A program made the translations under genes and the position numbers. 64,000 nucleotides of DNA from Nostoc sp. FACHB-152 (GTDB lineage: Bacteria > Cyanobacteriota > Cyanobacteriia > Cyanobacteriales > Nostocaceae): NCBI RefSeq assembly GCF_014697475.1, contig NZ_JACJRV010000002.1, positions 339,572-403,571 on the forward strand, written 5' to 3'. This document shows, in pieces, positions 18,741-28,354 of this stretch; the first letter of the stretch is position 1; every line of letters begins with the position of its first letter. The notes beneath the pieces are model-generated. The model ran no database searches, had not been told where the DNA came from, and saw nothing but the letters and a program-made list of their open reading frames with translations.

Positions 18741-19682
18741 TTAGTCGTATTTTTCTTTAAAACGATTAGCAATCCAGTAACTAATAATATTCAAAGCTAG
18801 AGTAATTAAAAACAACAGCGCGCCTACGGCATATAAAGTCTGGAAATTTAGACTTCCACGGGGACTATCGCCACCAGAAATTTGTGCCATATAAGCAGTC
18901 ATTGTTTCTACTGATTCTGCAAAATTAATAGTGATTTTCGGTTGTTGTCCAGCAGCAATCACAACAGTCATCGTCTCACCCACGGCGCGAGAAATGCCCA
19001 GAATAATTGAAGCTATAATTCCAGAAAGTGCTGCTGGAAGAACTACTTTAAAAATAGCTTCTAGTTTAGTAATACCTAAGGCATAAGCACCTTCTCGCAA
19101 AGAACGAGGAACTGATTGAATCGCATCTAAGCTAATAGAACCAACCGTAGGAGTAATCATGACTCCCATCATTAAGCCTGCACTTAAAGCGTTAAATAAT
19201 TCTAGGGGAATTACATTCCTTAGCAAGGGAGTAACAAAAAGTAGTGCGAAATAACCATAGACTACAGTTGGTATCCCTGCTAAAAGTTCTACTGCTGGGC
19301 GTAAAATTGCTGCTACTTTAGGTTGAGCATATTCACTCAAATAAATTGCTGAAGATAAGCCTAAAGGAATAGCAACAGCCATAGCGATCGCAGTTGTTAG
19401 GACTGTACCATTAATCAACGGCCAAACGCCGAAATGTCTATCGGCAAATAAAGGTGTCCACTTAGTATCAAAAAAGAATTGAGCCAAAGAAACTTGTTGG
19501 AAAAATCCAAATGCCTCCTGAAAAATAATTACTACAATTGCAAAAGTAGTTAAAACAGAAACTAAAGCGCAAGCAAATAAAATTACCGCAATCAATCTTT
19601 CTAAGATATCTTCTGAGACATTTTTATCTAGTGACTGTCTGAATATTTGATATGAATCGTCTTGAGGATTTGTACTTCGCAT
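18741..19682 (-). CDS. pstC: Phosphate ABC transporter permease PstC
   Basis: 313 residues, six helices. The EAA loop reads [27 protein letters not shown], and [16 protein letters not shown] follows, both typical of PstC. Partner of PstA in the high-affinity phosphate channel. The start is 26 bp after the pstS stop. Confidence 0.95.
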   Translation of the reverse strand: MRSTNPQDDSYQIFRQSLDKNVSEDILERLIAVILFACALVSVLTTFAIVVIIFQEAFGFFQQVSLAQFFFDTKWTPLFADRHFGVWPLINGTVLTTAIAMAVAIPLGLSSAIYLSEYAQPKVAAILRPAVELLAGIPTVVYGYFALLFVTPLLRNVIPLELFNALSAGLMMGVMITPTVGSISLDAIQSVPRSLREGAYALGITKLEAIFKVVLPAALSGIIASIILGISRAVGETMTVVIAAGQQPKITINFAESVETMTAYMAQISGGDSPRGSLNFQTLYAVGALLFLITLALNIISYWIANRFKEKYD

Positions 19683-19708
19683 AAAAATTTTGGTGAAGAG
19701 ACTTTACT

Positions 19709-20710
19709 TTAAATAAAATTGGTAATTGGTTCTCCTGGTTTCGCTTTTTTAAATTTTGTCCCAGTTTCACTTTTAGCAAATTTTTGTTTTACTTTAGCGT
19801 AGGCTTCATCTGGTAATGTAACATAACCAACACTATCTACCCATTTCCAAGAATTGTCCAAATAAAAATCTACAAACTCTTTAACTGCGGGCTTACCATC
19901 TAAAGATTTTTTACTGACATAGATAAATAAAGGACGAGATAAAGGTGTGTATGTATTTTTAATGACGTTATCAATTGGCACAGGTTTTACACACTTTCCT
20001 GACGGGCTTTCTACAGCAACTAAATTTAATTTGTCTTGGTTTTGAATGTAATAAGATATGCCTACATAACCCAAGGCTGTCGCATCACCTGATACGCCTT
20101 GTACAAGGAGGTTTTGATTGTGGCTGGGAGTATAATCTGTTCTGCCGTTTTTAGCTTTGCCAGTCACAGCTTGAGTCATATAATCAAATGTTCCTGTATC
20201 AGAAGCAGGAGCATACAACTTGAGTTTTTGATTAGGAAACTTAGGATTCACTTGATTCCAATTCAATATTTTACCGTCTGATTTAGCACTCCAAATTTTA
20301 TCTAACTCTTTAATAGTTAGACATTGAGCAAAATTGTTTTTACGGTTAGCAATTACAGCAATTCCATCTAAAGCTATGGGTAACTCTACGAATTCAATTT
20401 TCTTACTTTTACATTTTTTGATTTCTTCATCTCTGATAGTACGAGAAGCACCAACAATATCAATATCACCATTACAAAACTTACTTATTCCACCACCAGT
20501 CCCGCTTGAGGCGACACTTACTTGTGCTTGGGGTTTTACCTTGCCATACTCTTCTGCAACTGCTAAAGAAATCGGAAAACCCACAGCAGCACCATCAATA
20601 CTTACCTGGCTTCTTAGTTCTTCTCCACTGTTACAGGCAGTAATACTGCTGAGAATCAGCATAGAATTTGTGATAGAAAAACTCGATTTAAATAGGCTAC
20701 GAAAGCTCAT
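19709..20710 (-). CDS. pstS: Phosphate-binding protein PstS (lipoprotein)
   Basis: 333 residues. Lipobox SSITAC near residue 27 marks a lipoprotein signal. Phosphate-contact loops are seen as ASSGTGGGISKFCNGDIDIVGASR and APASDTGTFDYM, plus GVSGDATALGYVGI. It delivers phosphate to PstCA. Shorter N-terminal region than many PstS proteins and similar to the cyanobacterial SphX/PstS group. Confidence 0.9.
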   Translation of the reverse strand: MSFRSLFKSSFSITNSMLILSSITACNSGEELRSQVSIDGAAVGFPISLAVAEEYGKVKPQAQVSVASSGTGGGISKFCNGDIDIVGASRTIRDEEIKKCKSKKIEFVELPIALDGIAVIANRKNNFAQCLTIKELDKIWSAKSDGKILNWNQVNPKFPNQKLKLYAPASDTGTFDYMTQAVTGKAKNGRTDYTPSHNQNLLVQGVSGDATALGYVGISYYIQNQDKLNLVAVESPSGKCVKPVPIDNVIKNTYTPLSRPLFIYVSKKSLDGKPAVKEFVDFYLDNSWKWVDSVGYVTLPDEAYAKVKQKFAKSETGTKFKKAKPGEPITNFI

Positions 20711-20750
20711 AAACTATCCAATTTTAACTAATAAATTACGAGGCTTGATT

Positions 20751-21884
20751 TTATGCTTTTTTTGCAGCTTGCATTTGATCAAAAATTGCTCCATCAACAA
20801 AAAATTTCTTCTGTATTAAATCCCAACCACCCAAATCTTGCGATGTAAATAAAGTACTGATTTTAGGATATTTAGCTGCTACTTCTTGGGTAACGGTAGG
20901 ATTCACCGGACGATATTGTAATTTAGCAAATTCGCGCTGGGCTTCTGTGGAGTACAAGAAATCAACGAAGGCTTTGGCAACTTCTCTATTACCATGCTTA
21001 TCGACGTTTTTATCAACTATCGCTACAGGATTGTCGATAGAAATATTGACTTGTGGGACTGTATAAGGTAGTTTAACCCGATTGTTTTCTGCCAAAGCTA
21101 TCTCGTTTTCGTAATTAATTAAGACATCCCCCTGATTTTTCTGAAAAAATAAATCGCTAGCTTCACGAGCATCTTTTGTCAGAGTTGGAGTATTTTTATA
21201 GACCTTAGTGACATAATTTAAAGCTGTGGCTTCATCACCACCATTGAGAGTCACCGAACCCCACAAAGCTAAAAATTCCCAAATGGCAATACCAGAGGTT
21301 TTCGGGTTGGCTGCTATCAATGTCACATCATCTTTTGCTAAGTCTTGCCAAGTATTAATCCCTTTGGGGTTGCCTTCACGAGTAACGATCGCCGCAACAG
21401 ATCTACTAACAATACCATTTCTTGGCACTCGGTTTTCCCAACCTTTTTTGATTAAACCTGCTTGCTGAATTCTGTTGACATCGAGAGGAAGTGCTAGATG
21501 TACTATATCCGCCTCTTGCGAACCAGCAATCACAGCTGCGGCTTGTGCGCCAGAACCTCCATAACTTTGCTCAAAAGTTACATTTTGATTATGTTCTTGC
21601 TTCCACTTCTGCACAAATTTAGGTATTATCTGGTCATGAGCAGCTTTAGTCACAGAGAAAGAAACTAGTTTGAGCTTGACATCAGACTCTCCCGCATATC
21701 TGCTTTGAGAACAAGATGCGATCGCTGTACTCAAAATAGTTCCGACTAAGAACAAACTCACAAAGCTGGGAATATGACGTGCTTTCCACCAAATTGAAAC
21801 TATGTGTTGGTAACGCCGTATAGCTTGCAAAAATTTATTCACAATTAAATATTCCAATTGCGCTAGATGTTGCGACTTGCTCAT
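20751..21884 (-). CDS. sbpA: Sulfate/thiosulfate-type binding lipoprotein heading the pst operon
   Basis: 377 residues from MSKSQHLAQ; AGGAG lies nine bases before this ATG. A GTG six bases upstream is too close to the ribosome site. Lipobox STAIASC near residue 58 follows an unusually long, basic N-terminus. The mature part has the sulfate-binding family blocks LKLVSFSVTKAAHDQIIPKF, QSYGGSGAQAAAVIAGSQEADI, GNPKGINTWQDL and the GDVLINYENE block. It is 40 bp upstream of pstS on the same strand. No cysT/cysW/cysA is present, so either its permease is elsewhere or it serves the Pst channel (inference). Confidence 0.85.
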   Translation of the reverse strand: MSKSQHLAQLEYLIVNKFLQAIRRYQHIVSIWWKARHIPSFVSLFLVGTILSTAIASCSQSRYAGESDVKLKLVSFSVTKAAHDQIIPKFVQKWKQEHNQNVTFEQSYGGSGAQAAAVIAGSQEADIVHLALPLDVNRIQQAGLIKKGWENRVPRNGIVSRSVAAIVTREGNPKGINTWQDLAKDDVTLIAANPKTSGIAIWEFLALWGSVTLNGGDEATALNYVTKVYKNTPTLTKDAREASDLFFQKNQGDVLINYENEIALAENNRVKLPYTVPQVNISIDNPVAIVDKNVDKHGNREVAKAFVDFLYSTEAQREFAKLQYRPVNPTVTQEVAAKYPKISTLFTSQDLGGWDLIQKKFFVDGAIFDQMQAAKKA

Positions 21885-22229
21885 CCGCACCTACTCCTTG
21901 ATTCACGGTATGTTGAGCGGGATACCGTTGTTCACATTATTATAAGCATCATCTAGTTGCATCTATGATTTAACTTTATTTTTTGTTACTGAGTCAGCAA
22001 ATTACTATTAACCATAGAGTAAACATAGATGGTAATAATCGAGCGAATTTCTCAAGAATTCACTTGCTAGCTGGCATTTTCATCTTCGTGAAAGTACTTT
22101 CATAATTTTCCAGACTAATTACTTTTATTTATCGTTTTCAAAACAAAGAATATTTGCATCTATCGTCAATAAAGCGTAATTTTAAAACATCGAGCCAAAC
22201 AAATACTGAATTAACAAAACAGGTGCAGC
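21885..22229. other. Divergent promoter region of sbpA and the DUF1003 gene
   Basis: 345 bp without a gene. I looked for the cyanobacterial Pho box (direct repeats like CTTAACCT) on the minus strand and did not find a clear one. Confidence 0.4.
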
Positions 22230-22862
22230 ATGAATACCAGCAAAAAAACATTATCAAATAACGTTGATGTACCAGTAGTTCAAAACACATCCACAGAGGA
22301 ATTAACACGCGGACAAAAGCTTGCCGATAAATTAGCCAGCCAAGTAGGCTCTTGGAAATTTCTGATTTGCCAAAGCACTGTCTTAGCAGGATGGGTAGGA
22401 TTGAACTTAGCACCAGGAGTTCCTCACTGGGATCAGTCTCCGTTCATCATGCTCAACTTAGTGTTTTCATTTGCTTCAGCCTATACAGCCCCAATTGTAT
22501 TGATGAGTCAGAACCGCCAGTCTGACACCGACCGCAGAAATGCCGAAATCGACCATCAAGTGAATCTGAGAGCGGGTCAAAATATTGAACTGCTACATCA
22601 AAAATTAGATGAATTACACGCTCAAAAGCTCAACGAATTAACTCAAATCATCAAAGAGCAGCAACAAGTTATCAATGAGCTTAAAGTAACTTTAGTACAT
22701 ACTCCAAAAGAGCATAATGAAACTAAAGTAGCTATATTACCAGGCTTGCATCTTCAAACTAACAACAAATTCCCTAAAGAAAGTTCTAGCAACAAACTTT
22801 TTATAATTGACCAACCAGTAGGCGACAATCACAAAGTTGTAGAAAAGCTGAATCGCCACTAA
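22230..22862 (+). CDS. DUF1003 membrane protein
   Basis: 210 residues. The DUF1003 core runs from GQKLADKLASQVGSWKFLI through two membrane helices (STVLAGWVGLNL and FIMLNLVFSFASAYTAPIVL) to SQNRQSDTDRRNAEIDHQVN, then a coiled coil (ELLHQKLDELHAQKLNELTQI) and a polar tail. Function of the family is not established. The tail after residue 160 is not part of the usual domain. Confidence 0.85.
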   Translation: MNTSKKTLSNNVDVPVVQNTSTEELTRGQKLADKLASQVGSWKFLICQSTVLAGWVGLNLAPGVPHWDQSPFIMLNLVFSFASAYTAPIVLMSQNRQSDTDRRNAEIDHQVNLRAGQNIELLHQKLDELHAQKLNELTQIIKEQQQVINELKVTLVHTPKEHNETKVAILPGLHLQTNNKFPKESSSNKLFIIDQPVGDNHKVVEKLNRH

Positions 22863-23151
22863 AAATCAGCAATAAGTAAGTTTTTGATTACCAAATAAGA
22901 GATTTTAGGTTACTTAAATCGATGCATTTAGAAGTTTGATCCCCGAATATCTGACGCTAAATCACATCTGTCCTGAAAGTTTTTTGAAAACAGAATATTT
23001 GCATTGCATCTAGTAGACACAGCGTTCTAATTGAGTTGGAAATGTCATCTATATCTGCACGCTTCATGAAATAGCGATTTCCTGAAAATTTACAGACATC
23101 AACGAACGCTTCTAGAAACACTATCAGCCAAGAAATTGAGAAGAGATAGAA
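22863..23151. other. Leader of CadD copy 3
   Basis: No gene is seen in these 289 bp. The segment GAGAAGAGATAG just before 23152 could serve as ribosome site. Confidence 0.3.
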
Positions 23152-23856
23152 ATGAACGAACTTATTACAGCTATCCCCACCGGAATCACAGCTTTTACAG
23201 CTACCAATCTCGATGATTTAGTCATCCTCACGCTGTTATTCTCTCAGGCGAATGCCAATTTCCGCCGTCGGCATATTGTAATTGGTCAGTACCTCGGTTT
23301 CTGTACTCTGGTTATTGCTAGCCTAATGGGTTTTTTAGGAGGAATGATATTACCATCTCATTGGATTGGTCTGTTAGGTTTAGTGCCAATAATTATTGGC
23401 TTAAATCGCCTGCTGAATTGGGAGAGTGATTCGTCGTCTGATGAAGAATCTGAAATAGAAATATCTCATACTTCTACTTTCGCTAGTTTTTTATCTCCTC
23501 AAGCTTGTAGTGTGGCAGCGATTACCATTGCCAACGGTAGTGATAACATAGGCATTTATATGCCATTGTTTGCTCACAGTGCGATTTATGAATTGCTAAT
23601 TATTATTACAGTGTTCTTATTGCTGGTTGGTGTTTGGTGTTACGTGACTTATAAACTAACTTGTCAGAATGCGATCGCTAATTTATTAACTCGCTACGGT
23701 AATAATTTTGTGCCCTTTGTCTTAATCGGCTTAGGTGTGTTTATTATCTTAGACAGTGCTTCCCTAACTCCAATTGCCTTGACAGCTACTTGTGTATGTT
23801 TAACGGGACTAATTAAAATAATTCAAACTTCTAAATTCAAAACTCAAAGTTTGTAA
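23152..23856 (+). CDS. CadD-family transporter (copy 3)
   Basis: 234 residues, third paralogue in 8 kb: FTATNLDDLVILTLLFSQ, VIGQYLGFCTLVIASLMGF, LLGLVPIIIGLNRLL, acidic serine-rich loop (SDSSSDEESEIEIS) and AAITIANGSDNIGIYMPLF. In the fourth-helix block NGGDNIS of copies 1 and 2 is changed to NGSDNIG. It is 12 bp upstream of a small exported protein and is probably co-transcribed with it. Confidence 0.85.
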   Translation: MNELITAIPTGITAFTATNLDDLVILTLLFSQANANFRRRHIVIGQYLGFCTLVIASLMGFLGGMILPSHWIGLLGLVPIIIGLNRLLNWESDSSSDEESEIEISHTSTFASFLSPQACSVAAITIANGSDNIGIYMPLFAHSAIYELLIIITVFLLLVGVWCYVTYKLTCQNAIANLLTRYGNNFVPFVLIGLGVFIILDSASLTPIALTATCVCLTGLIKIIQTSKFKTQSL

Positions 23857-23868
23857 TTATCACAATAT

Positions 23869-24183
23869 ATGAAAATCTTCTCCATATCCTTTACAGTGCT
23901 AGTGCTTTTAATCAATTTAGCAGTTGCATTTCCCTCTTCAGCAGACACTCTTACTTCTATAGTCAATAATCCTAAATACTTTGAAGTAGGTCAAAAAGTT
24001 ATCTGGCTTTACAAAGCACGTTCTGACTCTGCTGAAGTTCAAAAAATACCTGCCGAGGTAGTCAAAATAAGCTCTAAACAAGTTAAAATTCAAATCCGCA
24101 AAGACAATCAATTCATAAATCGTTGGGTCAATCCTAACAGACTGGAAAGTTTTCCTAAGATTCACGACTCAGCATTAAATTAA
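23869..24183 (+). CDS. Small exported protein, unknown
   Basis: 104 residues with a signal peptide (MKIFSISFTVLVLLINLAVAF, cleavage near PSSADT). The mature part is short and basic, with an SH3-like beta pattern (KVIWLYKARSDSAEVQKIPAEVVKI). Placed 12 bp after CadD copy 3. No family recognised. Confidence 0.6.
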   Translation: MKIFSISFTVLVLLINLAVAFPSSADTLTSIVNNPKYFEVGQKVIWLYKARSDSAEVQKIPAEVVKISSKQVKIQIRKDNQFINRWVNPNRLESFPKIHDSALN

Positions 24184-24255
24184 ATATAAATGCTTGCAAA
24201 AATTATCAACAATGGCAATAGTTATACCCTTTTACTCTTTAAATCTAACCATTAA

Positions 24256-24316
24256 TATAGCAACCCTAAATACATTCCAAATACATCTATTGCCTATTGC
24301 CCATTACCTATTATTC
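24256..24316 (+). repeat. Dispersed element, copy b (partial)
   Basis: TATAGCAACCCTAAATACATT followed by the heptamer run CTATTGCCTATTGCC; the right end is missing. Confidence 0.55.
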
Positions 24317-24340
24317 AGAATCTCAAACTAGGGAGAAAAT

Positions 24341-24964
24341 ATGCAGTTCATCAAAATTATTCTTGTCGCTCTCGTATTTATCGTTAATTTGACAATTGCT
24401 CAACCTTCTTGGGCAAGCAAAGATTTCACCAAAGGGGCTGACTACGCAGAAGTAACTCAGGCACTCAATCAGCTTTTAACTGTTAGGGATAACCCTGAAC
24501 AAGCTGGCTATACACCTGAACAATTTCAACAACAACTATCACAATTACAGTCTCAAAAGTATGTAATGGAAACAGCTATCAAGCGGGCGCAATGTCAGAA
24601 CGAGACTGGCAGAACTTTGGGGATTTATGCCAATAAACCGAAAAAATCTCCCACCCAACTTTACTATTTAGCAGCAGGGCAAATTACAGATGATGATTGG
24701 GATTGCGATGGCATATACTTACCCGCAGGTTCTCAGGTAGTGTTAACTCCGAATGGTCAAGTACAAGAGTTAACTGAACCTATTGCTGTCAAGTTTGTCG
24801 ATGGTACCCAATCAATTGCTAGAACTAATCCCGCTACTGGTGCAATTGAATTGAATGTTGCACCTGCCAAAGTTTTCAAAGCTGGTGAAGGCACTTGGTT
24901 GCTTCCTACGTTATCTCAGGCAGATATTGACGCGCAAGTTCCAAGCCCACAAATCATCGACTAA
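24341..24964 (+). CDS. Exported protein, unknown
   Basis: 207 residues with signal peptide (MQFIKIILVALVFIVNLTIA, cleavage near QPSWAS). A helical segment rich in Gln (QAGYTPEQFQQQLSQLQSQ) precedes a beta-rich domain with CQNETGRTLGIYA and DDDWDCDGIYLPAGS, two cysteines that could form a disulfide. GGGAGA lies just before the ATG. The signal peptide resembles that of the preceding small gene. Confidence 0.65.
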   Translation: MQFIKIILVALVFIVNLTIAQPSWASKDFTKGADYAEVTQALNQLLTVRDNPEQAGYTPEQFQQQLSQLQSQKYVMETAIKRAQCQNETGRTLGIYANKPKKSPTQLYYLAAGQITDDDWDCDGIYLPAGSQVVLTPNGQVQELTEPIAVKFVDGTQSIARTNPATGAIELNVAPAKVFKAGEGTWLLPTLSQADIDAQVPSPQIID

Positions 24965-25051
24965 GATACAGCAGGAAACAGACAATAGGTTTAATAATTA
25001 GTTTTTGTCCTAACCTATATTTCGTCTGCTATATCCCAAAATACAGTACCT

Positions 25052-25067
25052 CACCCTAACAAGGGTG
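25052..25067 (+). terminator. Short hairpin after exported protein
   Basis: CACCCT pairs with AGGGTG around a four-base loop; a weak terminator candidate without a good T-run. Confidence 0.3.
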
Positions 25068-25161
25068 GGGTATTTAGTTAATATTTGCAAGTTTTTATAG
25101 AACTGGAATAAGTCAAGGTGGCTAATAATTTAGTATTTAAAATTAAACTAGTTTAATTTGA

Positions 25162-25263
25162 CTATAGCAAACCTAAATGGAATACAAACAAATCTATTGC
25201 CTATTGCCTCAAACCTATTGCCTGCCTGCACCAGTATTTTGTAAATCAAATACGATCGCTATA
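25162..25263 (+). repeat. Dispersed palindromic element, copy c (full)
   Basis: Starts CTATAGCAA and ends CGATCGCTATA, with heptamers CTATTGCCTATTGCCT inside. It ends on the first base of the GH3 start codon. Confidence 0.75.
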
Positions 25264-26768
25264 TGATGCATCCAATTATTCAGCTTTTTGGGCAACTGCT
25301 TGCACCAACTGCCAGACGATTTTACCAAGCATTGAATGACCCTAAATCAACGCAGATATCTGTGCAGAAAGAAATTTGCGATCGCCTAATCGCCAGCGAC
25401 TATGGCAAAGCTTTGGGTATTAGTTCTGTAACAGATTGGCAGCATATCCCGATTGTGGATTACGATGCACTCTCACCTTTGATTTTAGGGCATGAAAAAC
25501 GTCAGCAAATCCCCCTGACTCCTGAAGCTATTTTATTTTATGAGAAAACCTCTGGTAGTAGTGGAGCAGTAAAATGGATTCCTTATACTCAATCTTTAAG
25601 GCGATCGTTTAATCAAATGTTTTGTGTATGGGCGCATGATTTGATTATCAATGGGCCGAAATTCTCTACAGGTAAACTTTACGCTTGTATTTCACCGCAA
25701 TTAAATGCAACTGAAACCCAATCTTTACAAGATGATTTAGATTATTTGGATGGTTGGTTGCGTTGGTTTTTGCGTCCTTGGTTGGTGATGCCCAATGGAC
25801 TTAATCGCTTGCATAATGCACAGGTATTTAAACATCAACTGGCGTTGGCATTATTGCAGGCTGAGAAGTTAGAAATTATTTCGATTTGGAGTCCGAGTTT
25901 TCTCCAAGTACATTTAAAGTACATTCAAGAACATCGGCAATTATTACAAGCAGAATTAGAAAAACGAATATCACGCACAAGGCTGCAACTTCTGGGCGAG
26001 GATCATATTTCCTGGACGCAACTTTGGCCAAATCTCAAGTTGATTTCTTGCTGGGATAGTGCTAATGCAGCAGATCAGGCTAAGGGATTGCGATCGCAAT
26101 TTCCCGGAGTTTTAATTCAGGGTAAAGGCTTGCTAGCGACAGAAGCCCCAATGACGATTCCATTAATTGCGGCGGGGGGCTATGTTCCGGTTTTAGATGA
26201 GGTGTTTTTTGAGTTTGAGGATGATGCTGGTTCCCTACATAAGTTACATGAACTCAGCATTGGCAAGGAATATACAATTATTTTGTCGCAGAAAGGCGGT
26301 TTATATCGTTATCGAATTGGCGATCGCATTCTCGTAACGCACTATTATCGTCATACTCCTTGTTTAGAGTTTCTCGGACGACATCAAGCTATCAGCGATT
26401 TAGTGGGCGAAAAGTTACACGAAACTTTTGTAAGTCATGCTTTAAATAGTATCAATTTGTCAGGAACTGGTTTTAAGAGCTTAGTTCCCGTTGCAAATCC
26501 ACCTTATTATGTTCTGTTACTCGATTCAGCAACAGAACCATCAGAAATTATTGCTCAAAAACTAGATCAAGCTTTATCAGAGTCACATCATTATTATCGT
26601 GCGCGATCGCTCGGTCAACTTGCACCGCCGCAGGTTTTCATCTCTAACGAAATTTCAGAAGTCTTGGCCATGCATCGCGTCCGTAGTGGAAGTGTCTGGG
26701 GTGGTATTAAGCATTCAATTCTGACCACATCACCTATTACCACTGAACTTTTACAAAAATTCAAATAA
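25263..26768 (+). CDS. GH3 auxin-responsive promoter family protein
   Basis: 501 residues, related to plant GH3 acyl-acid amido synthetases of the adenylating superfamily. The ATP/phosphate loop is LFYEKTSGSSGAVKWIPYT near residue 95. Later blocks include SCWDSANAADQ, LLATEAPMTIPL and GLYRYRIGDRILV, which are GH3 hallmarks. Plant members join amino acids to plant hormones; the bacterial substrate is unknown. Two ATGs follow each other (25263, 25266), and the repeat element abuts them, leaving no ordinary ribosome site. Confidence 0.85.
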   Translation: MMHPIIQLFGQLLAPTARRFYQALNDPKSTQISVQKEICDRLIASDYGKALGISSVTDWQHIPIVDYDALSPLILGHEKRQQIPLTPEAILFYEKTSGSSGAVKWIPYTQSLRRSFNQMFCVWAHDLIINGPKFSTGKLYACISPQLNATETQSLQDDLDYLDGWLRWFLRPWLVMPNGLNRLHNAQVFKHQLALALLQAEKLEIISIWSPSFLQVHLKYIQEHRQLLQAELEKRISRTRLQLLGEDHISWTQLWPNLKLISCWDSANAADQAKGLRSQFPGVLIQGKGLLATEAPMTIPLIAAGGYVPVLDEVFFEFEDDAGSLHKLHELSIGKEYTIILSQKGGLYRYRIGDRILVTHYYRHTPCLEFLGRHQAISDLVGEKLHETFVSHALNSINLSGTGFKSLVPVANPPYYVLLLDSATEPSEIIAQKLDQALSESHHYYRARSLGQLAPPQVFISNEISEVLAMHRVRSGSVWGGIKHSILTTSPITTELLQKFK

Positions 26769-27027
26769 TAATTTTTGTTTGTAACTTTAATTCTGATTAG
26801 ATACAGAGGTAATTTACTACCCAAACTTTAATTTTGTCTGTCCTAAGATAGATGGAAAAATATTAATTTAAATTAACAAAAAGCAAAAATGTAAATCAAC
26901 ATTAAATATGTAATTTAAATGTTTCATATTTTGTTTTCCAACTAAAATTGAAATAGTCAAAAATTTGACATTAGTTAAGTAATCATCTTATTGAATGGCA
27001 AACATCAGTCAATTTTAGGAGAAAGTC

Positions 27028-27903
27028 GTGAACCTCTTACAAGACAATCAAACAGCACAATTAAAAGAAATAAGTAAGCATTTACTACAAGTAAGAGAAG
27101 CAAAGTCTATACGGCTTGAAGAAGTAGCGATGAAAACAAACATTCGACTAACTTTATTGAAAGCCCTAGATGATGAGAGATTTGATGAATTGCCTGAACC
27201 TGTCTACATCCAAGGATATATCCGTCGTTATGCAGATGTCATCGGGTTAGACGGTGCTAGTTTAGCAAAAACCTTTGCCACTCAAGTTGTAACTCCAGAA
27301 TTTGATAGTCACCAAAGTCCCAATTTCGAGAATAAACTAAACATTCGTATCCCTCTTTTTATCCCTTACGCTGCCCTATTATTAGTCTCGGCAATTGGGC
27401 TGGTTTATTTACTTAATCCCAAATTATCTGCGGAATCTTTAGTCAAAAAACTCAACTTCGGAACCCCTCAAAAACAAACCGCAGCAGTTTTATCTAAACC
27501 TTCATTATTACCAACAGCCGAATCTTCTCCATCTTCAACTCAGGCACAAACCTCTGTAACCAGCCAAAATTCCACTACTGGACTACCTCTAGCCGCATCC
27601 CCCATAGCATCCCCTAACACCCCCACTAATCAAGCTGTAGCCGTCAGCTTAGAATTGCAAGGCACATCTTGGTTACAAGTAAAAGTAGATAGCAAAACGG
27701 AATTTGTAGGCAATTTAAATCAAGGAGAACGCAGAACTTGGACAGCAAAAAAACAATTGACTGTCCGTTCTGGGAATGCGGGCGCGGTACTAATTTCTGT
27801 CAACAATCAACCAGCAAAACCCTTAGGAGAGTTGGGTAATGTCAAAGAAGTGACATTTACCCCAGAAATAGACACTCAAAAGTCAATAGTCAATAGTCAA
27901 TAG
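27028..27903 (+). CDS. RodZ-like helix-turn-helix membrane protein
   Basis: 291 residues, GTG start with AGGAG seven bases upstream. An N-terminal Xre/HTH_25 domain (LLQVREAKSIRLEEVAMKT, EPVYIQGYIRRYADVIGLD), one membrane helix near residues 108-127 (IPLFIPYAALLLVSAIGLVY), a Ser/Pro/Thr-rich linker, and a C-terminal DUF4115 beta domain (GTSWLQVKVDSKTEFVGNL). RodZ links MreB to the membrane and guides cell shape. The last codons and stop lie inside an AGTCAAT heptamer repeat. Confidence 0.85.
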   Translation: MNLLQDNQTAQLKEISKHLLQVREAKSIRLEEVAMKTNIRLTLLKALDDERFDELPEPVYIQGYIRRYADVIGLDGASLAKTFATQVVTPEFDSHQSPNFENKLNIRIPLFIPYAALLLVSAIGLVYLLNPKLSAESLVKKLNFGTPQKQTAAVLSKPSLLPTAESSPSSTQAQTSVTSQNSTTGLPLAASPIASPNTPTNQAVAVSLELQGTSWLQVKVDSKTEFVGNLNQGERRTWTAKKQLTVRSGNAGAVLISVNNQPAKPLGELGNVKEVTFTPEIDTQKSIVNSQ

Positions 27904-27905
27904 TC
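27881..27905 (+). repeat. STRR-type heptamer repeat (AGTCAAT)
   Basis: Three full units plus four bases. It supplies the C-terminal SIVNSQ of the RodZ-like protein and its stop codon. Confidence 0.8.
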
Positions 27906-28354
27906 CATTGTCAATTGTAATTGGACATTGATTACTAAGTAGGAAGGCACAAATAAACTTAACTAGATAAGTCTTGGGCAAAATAGCTAAAAACCTCTTC
28001 CCTCCTGCCCTCTGGAGACACTTGCGTGGGCGGGTTTCCCGACTTGAGCAAAGTTTCGTCCTCCTGCCTTCTCCTAATTACAATTATTTATGTCCCTCTA
28101 CTTATCAGTAGACCGAAAACTTTTTCGTGTTCGCGTAGCGTCTCTTCAGAAGAAGACAAGGTGTTGGGGGTCGGATGTAGGTGACAAATGCGCGAATTGT
28201 TAGGTTTTAATAACGGCTAATTAGGTAAATCATGGCTTTTTAATCATGAAAGGTTGAATTTACTCATGCTAATTAACTTTTATAGCGACTCATCAATGCA
28301 AATATTCCCTACACCCCACACCCAGCCTAAACAGAGAACTTTGTAATCTACTAA
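27904..28354. other. Repeat-rich intergenic region
   Basis: No gene. It contains text typical of dispersed repeats (GACACTTGCGTGGGCGGG, GTGTTCGCGTAGCGTCTC) and ends with CCCTACACCCCACACCC. Confidence 0.4.

Noticed and set aside
21885..22229. Pho box upstream of the pst operon
   Set aside because: I looked for direct repeats like CTTAACCT and saw no convincing pair.
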